From Candidatus Sulfopaludibacter sp. SbA3 (GTDB lineage Bacteria; Acidobacteriota; Terriglobia; Bryobacterales; Bryobacteraceae), in assembly GCA_900290315.1 (NCBI GenBank), contig OKRF01000074.1, positions 8,845 through 18,923 on the forward strand: a stretch of 10,079 nucleotides of DNA. The letters are read 5' to 3'. Each line of letters opens with the position of its first letter. Within the stretch, counting starts at the first letter, position 1. This document shows positions 1 to 4,862 of this stretch, piece by piece. The position numbers and the translations under genes are program-made. The notes below the pieces were generated by a model. That model searched no databases. It saw only the letters and a list, made by a program, of their open reading frames with translations, and was not told the DNA's origin.

Positions 1-243
1 GTGTTCGATGAACCATACCAGGGTCTTGCGGCGCAGCGGCTGGGCCTCCGTAGGAGGGTGGGTGCTCATACTCTGTTGCGTGTAATAGCGGAGCAATTGC
101 ACACGGACATCGATGTCATCGGGATGTGAGTCCAGTGTGGCTTCGAGCTTCTCGGCTTCCGCCCAGGAACGGATGGGAGGCTGGTTCTGCGCGCACAGGA
201 GTACGGCAGACAGGGAGCAGGCGAACAGGAGGCGTATCAGCAT
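1..243 (-). CDS. Secreted hypothetical protein, N-terminal fragment (gene runs off the left edge)
   Basis: Eighty-one codons are open from an ATG at 243-241 to the window edge, so the C-terminus is missing. The start is supported by a good Shine-Dalgarno (GAAGGAG, 8 nt before the ATG) and by a perfect TATAAT about 40 bp upstream. The protein begins with a Sec-type signal peptide: MLIR, a hydrophobic core of about 13 residues, and a likely cleavage site near residues 17-20 (LLCAQ|N). The residue before Cys17 is Leu, so a lipoprotein box is not convincing. The mature part (RSWAEAEKLEATLDSHPDD, then a helix with LLRYYTQQS) is helical and reminiscent of tetratricopeptide-type helices, but I do not recognise the family and assign no function. 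It follows the chemoreceptor gene on the same strand after 200 bp and appears to have its own promoter. Confidence 0.72.
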   Translation of the reverse strand, partial: MLIRLLFACSLSAVLLCAQNQPPIRSWAEAEKLEATLDSHPDDIDVRVQLLRYYTQQSMSTHPPTEAQPLRRKTLVWFIEH

Positions 244-281
244 TCGAACAACTCCTTCTGCTGGGATGGGGGCCTGAGTCG

Positions 282-310
282 ATTATAGAGTTTCTGAGGA
301 CGGAACTAAA
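282..310 (-). promoter_or_regulatory. Candidate sigma-70-type promoter of the left-edge gene
   Basis: Read on the minus strand, a perfect -10 hexamer TATAAT (287-282) follows a weak -35 (TTTAGT, 310-305, three of six matches) with a 17-bp spacer. Transcription would start near 275, leaving a leader of about 30 nt that contains the GAAGGAG ribosome binding site. The -10 is convincing. The -35 is not, so recognition may rely on other contacts or a regulator. Confidence 0.5.
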
Positions 311-346
311 GGGATACTGTTGTCTGAAAGGAAGACTGATCGCCGG

Positions 347-427
347 GTAACGCCGGCGGTCTTGTTGCCGGTATCTATCCAGCCCTCCCCGGGTGGATTA
401 GCGGCGACACGATCGCCGGCGCTGCCA
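347..427. repeat. REP-like intergenic hairpin element, copy A
   Basis: This stretch, just downstream of the chemoreceptor stop codon, aligns with 3421-3490 in the other large minus-strand spacer. The best blocks are 347-379 against 3421-3452, and GATCGCCGGCGCTGCCA (411-427) against GATCGTTGGCGCTACCA (3474-3490). Most differences are transitions. The first block folds as GCCGGC (352-357) with GCCGGT (367-372) around a 9-nt loop. The second contains CGGCGA/TCGCCG (402-407 with 413-418) around a 5-nt loop. Paired hairpins in non-coding DNA at gene ends fit REP/BIME-like repeats; a conserved structured RNA is the alternative. There is no T-tract, so it is not a classical terminator. Confidence 0.45.
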
Positions 428-443
428 ATGCCTTAGTCGCGGG

Positions 444-1874
444 TCATCCGACCATGGAGTGCAGCCGTTGCACGATGTCGCTCAGGTTGTTGGCCTGGGC
501 GCTCATTTCCTGGCCCACCGCCGCTGTTTCTTCGGCGGACGAGGCGGACGATTGCGTAACCTGCTCGATGCGAACCATGGCCGAAGCGATGCTCTGAATC
601 CCCCGAGTCTGTTCTGCGCTTCCGTTCTTCACCCCGTCTACCAGCGACGCGATTTGCCGGGCGCTGCCCGTCACCTTGCCGATAGCGCCGGACACGTGGT
701 CCAGATGTGCGCGGCCCTGTTTGGATTTGGCGATCGATTCTTCAATCAACCCTGCAGTTTCGCTGGCGGCTTTGGCGGAACGCTGCGCCAGGTTCCGCAC
801 CTCGTCGGCCACCACCGCAAAACCCATACCCGCCTCGCCTGCCCGAGCCGATTCCACTGCCGCATTCAGGGCGAGGATATTGGTCTGAAAGGCAATTTCG
901 TCAATCACCCGGATGATCTTTCCGACCTTCTCGCAGGATGTGTTGATCTCCTGCATGGAAGTTTGCATGCCGGTGAGCGCGCGATCGGCTTCGTCGATGG
1001 CTTCGCCAGTGCGCACCGTCAGTTCCGTGGCGGCCCGCAAGTTGTCCGCGTTTTTCAGCGTCATCGCCGAAATCTCTTCCGTGGCACTGCTCGTCTCTTC
1101 GACGGAAGCCGCCTGCTGGCTGGCGCCTTGCGCCACCAACTGACTGGACGCCGCTACCTGTTGCGAGGCAGAAGCTACCTGGACCGCGCCCTGATCGAGA
1201 TCCTGCACGGCGCCGCGTAGTTTCGCAATCCCGCTGCGCACCACCACAAGCAAGGTGAAGCTGACCGTGATGCAGAGGAAGGTGATGATCGCAGAAACCC
1301 AGATCGATCTGGATACCGCGGCCTCAGAAGCAGCCTTAGCTTCCTCCAGGGCGATCTTCTGCTGCTTTACCAACTCCGTCGCAGCCGAGTGCATTTTGGC
1401 GGAGATGACTTTGTTCTCGTTTCGCAGCTTATATGCGTCGGCCGTCTTACCCGCCTCACAGAGCTCGACCAGCTTCCGGAACCGTGGCGCCCAGTTGGCG
1501 CGGTTTTCCTGGATATCGGTGGCGGCCGCTTTCTCGATCACGTTGGTCAATAGCGGCTGCAATTCCGCCATCAGGCTGTCGATCTTCTGCCCGGAACTGT
1601 CGTAGAGCTTCTTGTACTGGTCGGACGCTCCCGGGTCTTTCATGGCGTAAGACAACATGAGCCCGCGCTGCGAACCTTGCATTTCGGTGGTTGCCAGCTC
1701 CACTTGTGTGCCGATGTCCATTTTCTTGTTGTAGCGGTAAAGAATCTCCTCCAATTGACTGTGGGCCTGGCGTCCCGATTGCAAGTACGCCCCAAGTAGT
1801 GTCAAGATGAGGGCGATCATTGCGGCGAATGCGCCCATCAATTTCGACCCGAGGGTCAATCCGTTTCGTTGCAC
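444..1874 (-). CDS. Methyl-accepting chemotaxis protein without a recognisable HAMP domain
   Basis: A 476-residue inner-membrane chemoreceptor that passes ligand signals to the CheA/CheW array. TM1 is about residues 12-32. A helical periplasmic region of roughly 155 residues follows (4HB_MCP-like, with RYNKKMDIGTQVELATTEMQ and QRGLMLSYAMKD). TM2 is about 191-212. The cytoplasmic signalling domain runs to the C-terminus, with the canonical hairpin tip at about 320-370 (VIDEIAFQTNILALNAAVES, ARAGEAGMGFAVVADEVRNL). Methylation-type Glu/Gln pairs lie near 253-268 and 446-459. After TM2 there is only a short linker (RSGIAKLRGAVQDLDQG) before methylation-helix sequence, so a full HAMP module of about 50 residues is not visible. 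No C-terminal CheR/CheB-tethering pentapeptide is present. I chose the GTG at 1874-1872: it puts TM1 near the N-terminus and lies behind AGGAG that overlaps the upstream stop. Starting further upstream would add residues coming from the porin gene in another frame. It sits 7 bp behind the channel gene, indicating co-transcription. Confidence 0.95.
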   Translation of the reverse strand: MQRNGLTLGSKLMGAFAAMIALILTLLGAYLQSGRQAHSQLEEILYRYNKKMDIGTQVELATTEMQGSQRGLMLSYAMKDPGASDQYKKLYDSSGQKIDSLMAELQPLLTNVIEKAAATDIQENRANWAPRFRKLVELCEAGKTADAYKLRNENKVISAKMHSAATELVKQQKIALEEAKAASEAAVSRSIWVSAIITFLCITVSFTLLVVVRSGIAKLRGAVQDLDQGAVQVASASQQVAASSQLVAQGASQQAASVEETSSATEEISAMTLKNADNLRAATELTVRTGEAIDEADRALTGMQTSMQEINTSCEKVGKIIRVIDEIAFQTNILALNAAVESARAGEAGMGFAVVADEVRNLAQRSAKAASETAGLIEESIAKSKQGRAHLDHVSGAIGKVTGSARQIASLVDGVKNGSAEQTRGIQSIASAMVRIEQVTQSSASSAEETAAVGQEMSAQANNLSDIVQRLHSMVG

Positions 1875-1878
1875 AAGG

Positions 1879-1883
1879 CTCCT
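1879..1883 (-). promoter_or_regulatory. Ribosome binding site of the chemoreceptor, overlapping the porin stop
   Basis: On the minus strand the porin stop TAG (1884-1882) forms part of the AGGAG at 1883-1879. The GTG start follows after only 4 nt. The overlap implies translational coupling between porin and receptor. The short spacing and GTG start suggest modest expression of the receptor relative to the channel. Confidence 0.6.
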
Positions 1884-3231
1884 ATTTGAACGTGTATTGC
1901 TGGAATATGTACATGTACCTGGGATTGACGTGCTGGGTCGTGTCATGCACAAAGCCGCCGGCGAAAAAGTAACCCATGCCGGCTCCAAACGTGTGGGCAT
2001 GATACTTATACGTCACGAAAGAGTCGAGTTCCTGGCCCACGTGCGTGCCCGCGGTGCCCTTCTTTGAAAGGGCGAGGGACGAACCCTGGCTGTTGTAGAG
2101 CGAGTCGGCTGCGCTGAACAACCAATCGTTGGTATACATCGTATTCAGCGCCAGCGGTTTGGTGATGCCGAACGATTCCAGCACTTTGAACGTCTTCAGA
2201 TTGCGCCATCCGAACAGGTCCAGGTGCCCGAACTTGTCGTGGTTGGCAGGCGCGAGTTGGTCGTAGGTGCCGCTGTCCACCGCCCCCAGCTTAGTGCCCG
2301 AGGCGACTTTGTATTCCGCCGAGGAAGTAAGGGACCTGCTCCAGGGGGCCACCTTTTGGGAGACGCCGGCGAACCAGGCGTAGGCCCGTTGTGTGACCAG
2401 TCCCACGTGACCGGTCTGTCCGATTCCCTCGAAGCTGTATGCCAGGCCCAAGGGCAGAGGACCGTAGAGGCGCCCGCCGAAACTGTCGGTCCCCAGAGTG
2501 CCTGTGCCAGTCCAGCCGCCAATCTTGTTTTGCGAATGCCGCAACGCATACGCATCCACGGAAGCACCGTGCCAAATGCGCGTAAGAGTGTTGTAGGTAC
2601 CCCAGATTCGTTCGCCCAGGTCCGGCGTGTTGAACGCGTCGGGCAGCACCTTGACGGGCGAAACCATGAGGATCTCCAAGCGCGCCTTGGGAGTGCGGTA
2701 ATACATCCGGCCCTGATCGTAGGTTCGCGCCACATTGCTCCATTGCGGAGTTCCGATGACGCGTGACTCCCCGTAATCCAACATCGAGCGGCCAAACGTT
2801 GCGCCGAAGCCCGTCTCTCGCTGATCGAAGAGCTTGATATATGCCTCTTGCAGGTCCATGGTGTCCCGTATGGTGTTCGGCGCCGGCAGGCCATAGAACG
2901 GGACCCGCGCATCCTGTCCCATGGCATAAACGGTCAGCCAGGAAGCCGGCGAGACGCCACAGCCGATGCGCATCCGGCTCAACATATCCTGCTGGTTGAC
3001 GGATTTTCCGAAGTTGACCCCGAACTTCTGCTCCCATCGTGTCCGCTCTTCAAAGGTGCAAAAGACCTTGTTCCGTGTGGCCTGTTTCAACTCCTGATTC
3101 GCATGCTGCAAGGGGTCTTGCTGCGCGTTCATTGGGGAGATTGTGGCAATTCCCAACAGGAGCACCGGCATCGCGGTTTGCAAGAACTGATGGGATCTGG
3201 ATCTAGTCAGACGGTGGCGATCTGCTTTCAT
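1882..3231 (-). CDS. Alginate-export (AlgE-like) family outer-membrane beta-barrel channel
   Basis: A 449-residue exported protein. The signal peptide has a basic n-region (MKADRHRLTRSRSHQFL), a hydrophobic core at 21-32 and a likely cleavage after MNA (residue 36). The mature protein is rich in alternating aromatic/polar strands. It carries the blocks I associate with the alginate_exp family (PF13372): DLQEAYIKLF (126-135), a GRSMLDYGESRVIGTPQWSN block (147-166), RTYDQGRMYY (169-178), and near the C-terminus TYDQLAPANHDKFGHLDLFG (322-341) followed by WRN. AlgE carries anionic polysaccharide across the outer membrane; related proteins probably carry other acidic oligosaccharides or small solutes, so the substrate here is unknown. 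The last residues are YTFK, ending in Lys rather than the usual terminal aromatic. The ATG at 3231 is preferred over a TTG at 3291 because it gives a proper signal peptide; GGAG lies 11 nt upstream, which is long. It is followed after 7 bp by the chemoreceptor. Confidence 0.85.
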   Translation of the reverse strand: MKADRHRLTRSRSHQFLQTAMPVLLLGIATISPMNAQQDPLQHANQELKQATRNKVFCTFEERTRWEQKFGVNFGKSVNQQDMLSRMRIGCGVSPASWLTVYAMGQDARVPFYGLPAPNTIRDTMDLQEAYIKLFDQRETGFGATFGRSMLDYGESRVIGTPQWSNVARTYDQGRMYYRTPKARLEILMVSPVKVLPDAFNTPDLGERIWGTYNTLTRIWHGASVDAYALRHSQNKIGGWTGTGTLGTDSFGGRLYGPLPLGLAYSFEGIGQTGHVGLVTQRAYAWFAGVSQKVAPWSRSLTSSAEYKVASGTKLGAVDSGTYDQLAPANHDKFGHLDLFGWRNLKTFKVLESFGITKPLALNTMYTNDWLFSAADSLYNSQGSSLALSKKGTAGTHVGQELDSFVTYKYHAHTFGAGMGYFFAGGFVHDTTQHVNPRYMYIFQQYTFK

Positions 3232-3342
3232 ATGTGGTTTCGCTCCAGATCCCCTTATCGGTCGAAATGTTACAAAACTATGACTGACCAAAAGATTCAG
3301 GAGTTTAAACGATGAATATCACTCGGTAAGGTATGGCAGGAC

Positions 3343-3378
3343 TGTCAATATTTACGAGAAATACCACATGTGGGATTT
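3343..3378 (-). promoter_or_regulatory. Palindromic operator-like site next to a perfect -35 hexamer upstream of the porin
   Basis: Positions 3359-3378 form a 20-bp inverted repeat (AAAT A CCACATGTGG G ATTT on the plus strand) with nine of ten symmetric pairs; CCACATGTGG is perfectly self-complementary. On the minus strand it is followed 10 bp later by a perfect TTGACA (3348-3343). I see no good -10 at 16-18 bp from that -35, as would be expected for a promoter that needs an activator. The arrangement is about 110-150 bp upstream of the porin ATG. The AAAT/ATTT flanks with inner GG/CC resemble GntR-family half-sites in general form, but no regulator can be named. Confidence 0.4.
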
Positions 3379-3406
3379 TTGACGTCGGTAATTACATCGC
3401 GTGACG

Positions 3407-3445
3407 AAAAAAAGAACACTGTAACGCCGAGGTCTTGCCGCCGGC
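3407..3445 (-). terminator. Candidate terminator behind the enolase-superfamily gene
   Basis: Read on the minus strand, a hairpin with outer stem GCCG (3445-3442) / CGGC (3429-3426), an inner GG/CC pair and a CAAGA loop is followed by 12 nt and then a run of seven T (3413-3407). The T-run is too far from the stem for a textbook intrinsic terminator. The position, about 48 bp after the stop codon at 3493, is right. It coincides with the first hairpin of repeat copy B. Confidence 0.3.
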
Positions 3446-3490
3446 ATCCATCGGGTGACTGGACCGGCGCCGAGATCGTTGGCGCTACCA
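3421..3490. repeat. REP-like intergenic hairpin element, copy B
   Basis: This is the second, diverged copy of the element at 347-427, starting 3 bp beyond the stop codon of the enolase-superfamily gene. It shares GTAACGCCG, GGTCTTG, the GCCGG.ATC.ATC block and the 3' block GATCGTTGGCGCTACCA. The 3' half can form GGCGCC (3466-3471) with GGCGCT (3481-3486) around a 9-nt loop. Both copies lie immediately 3' of a minus-strand gene and in the same orientation relative to it, which fits a REP/BIME-like repeat or a 3'-end processing or termination element. Confidence 0.45.
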
Positions 3491-3492
3491 CC

Positions 3493-4848
3493 CTACTGAT
3501 AGCTGACGCAATTACACCATTTGCCCTCTTCGTCGAAGTGGGGCCATGCGCCTCCGGGTGCGAAGCCGGAGACGATGACGTCATCGAACATGGGAGTGGG
3601 CTCGAAGTAGCCCGGCCTCCGCAAGTGCTCTTTGACCACCGCGTCATTAGGCTCGATGCCCAAACCAGCGCCTTTCGGGACCTGGACGTATCCTTTGTCG
3701 ATGATGGGTTTGGGAACGCCGCTCACCAGATCCTGCCACCACGGCATGTCCAGCGCGTGATTCTCGATGGCCAGAAAGTTCTGCACGGTGGCGGCGCAAT
3801 GGTAGCCCGCAAATCCGCCCACGGGCGATCCGGCGTGGTGCATGGCGACGGGAATGCCGGCGCGATTGGCGGCGTCGGCGATGCGATTGGTCTCCAGCAG
3901 TCCTCCGGAGGTTTCGATGTCGGGGTGAATGGCGTCGACGGCGTGGTTGTCGATCAGGTTATCGAATCCACCTTGTAGTGCGAAGACGTCTTCGCCGGTC
4001 AGAATTGGCGTCGTGGTGTTGGCGCGGATTTCCTTCAACCCCTGCCAGTTGGGCCACGGCACCATATCTTCCGCCCAGGCGAGCTGATAGGGCTCGAAGG
4101 CGCGGGCATACCGAATGGCGTCTTTCACGTTCAACGGGCCGAAGTGATCGGCGGCCAGCGGCACTCCCCACCCGATCACGTCGCGGATGGCGCGGATGTA
4201 CTCGCACAGGTAGCCGAGGCCCTTCTCGGTGGCTACCCCGCGTTCATTGACGGCGCCGGGGCGGTCCGCCACCAGCTCGGTATGCAGATCCATCTTGAAG
4301 AAGGTCAGGCCCATTTCCTTCCGCTTGCGCATGCGTTCGGCGTAGACCTTGGGGTCCTTGTGGTCGGTGGTGTCGGCGTAGATGCGGATGCGGTCGCGGA
4401 CCTGATTGCCGATCAGCCGCCAGGCCGGCACGTTGTACACCTTGCCGGCGATATCGTGCAGCGCCATATCGACAGCGCTGTAGCCGCCGCCCATGCGGGC
4501 ATGATTGGCGAATGGACGCACGCGCCGCAAGTTGGCTTCAATCTCCAGCGGGTTGCGGCCCACCAGGTGGGCCTTCAGGATGAGCGCGATGCCTTCCACG
4601 CCGGCATCGCGGACTTCGCCCAGCCCGTAGACGCCCTGGTTAGTGTAGATCTTGATAATCGGATAGTCGTAGTTCGCAGCCACGCGGCAGGCCCGCATAT
4701 CCGTGATCTTGAGGGAACTCGGGGCCGAGTTCCGGTTGATGGGCCCTTGGGTATTGCTCTGAGCGGCCGCCTGAAACAAGGGGCCGGTCAATGCCGTAGT
4801 CTGCGCCGCCCGCATGAGCAGCTTTCGCCGGCTAAAATCGTTTGCCAT
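3493..4848 (-). CDS. Tat-exported enolase-superfamily enzyme (mandelate racemase / muconate lactonizing type, probable sugar-acid dehydratase)
   Basis: A 451-residue protein with a twin-arginine leader (SRRKLLM at 6-12, hydrophobic stretch, AAAQS near 27-31), predicting folded export to the periplasm. The N-terminal capping domain is about 45-150 and the TIM barrel about 155-400. Visible active-site landmarks are Lys185 on barrel strand 2 (FFKMD), metal ligands Asp234 (AADHFG), Glu260 (WAEDM) and Glu286 (TGEDVF), Asp310 (HPDIETSGG), His337/His338 (AMHHAGSPVG) and Glu362 (AIEN). This D-E-E plus His pattern is that of the mandelate-racemase subgroup, whose members abstract the proton alpha to a carboxylate; many dehydrate aldonic or aldaric acids. 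The substrate cannot be read from the sequence. Length is normal for the family once the leader is removed. The ATG at 4848 is chosen because of the Tat motif and a strong AGGAGGAG. It is 11 bp behind the beta-helix gene, so both are probably one transcript and share a pathway in the cell envelope. Confidence 0.9.
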   Translation of the reverse strand: MANDFSRRKLLMRAAQTTALTGPLFQAAAQSNTQGPINRNSAPSSLKITDMRACRVAANYDYPIIKIYTNQGVYGLGEVRDAGVEGIALILKAHLVGRNPLEIEANLRRVRPFANHARMGGGYSAVDMALHDIAGKVYNVPAWRLIGNQVRDRIRIYADTTDHKDPKVYAERMRKRKEMGLTFFKMDLHTELVADRPGAVNERGVATEKGLGYLCEYIRAIRDVIGWGVPLAADHFGPLNVKDAIRYARAFEPYQLAWAEDMVPWPNWQGLKEIRANTTTPILTGEDVFALQGGFDNLIDNHAVDAIHPDIETSGGLLETNRIADAANRAGIPVAMHHAGSPVGGFAGYHCAATVQNFLAIENHALDMPWWQDLVSGVPKPIIDKGYVQVPKGAGLGIEPNDAVVKEHLRRPGYFEPTPMFDDVIVSGFAPGGAWPHFDEEGKWCNCVSYQ

Positions 4849-4862
4849 ATTGCTCCTCCTCA
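4849..4862 (-). promoter_or_regulatory. Strong ribosome binding site overlapping the upstream stop codon
   Basis: On the minus strand the stop TGA of the beta-helix gene (4862-4860) runs directly into GGAGGAG, giving AGGAGGAG (4860-4853) followed by CAAT and the ATG at 4848. The near-perfect Shine-Dalgarno decides the start of the enolase-superfamily gene. Its overlap with the stop points to coupled translation of the two exported proteins. Confidence 0.75.

Noticed and set aside
459..1220. Plus-strand open frame of 253 codons opposite the chemoreceptor
   Set aside because: Antisense shadow of the highly conserved MCP signalling domain; no recognisable domain of its own.
1875..2000. Upstream extension of the chemoreceptor start to 2000
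   Set aside because: The extra 42 residues are the porin 3' end read in another frame, and TM1 would no longer be near the N-terminus; the GTG at 1874 has an adjacent SD.
3232..3291. TTG start of the porin at 3291
   Set aside because: The extension adds 20 residues before a normal signal peptide and has no better ribosome binding site.
3303..3310. GTTTAAAC palindrome as a possible operator
   Set aside because: An 8-bp palindrome is too short to be meaningful, and there is no matching flank.
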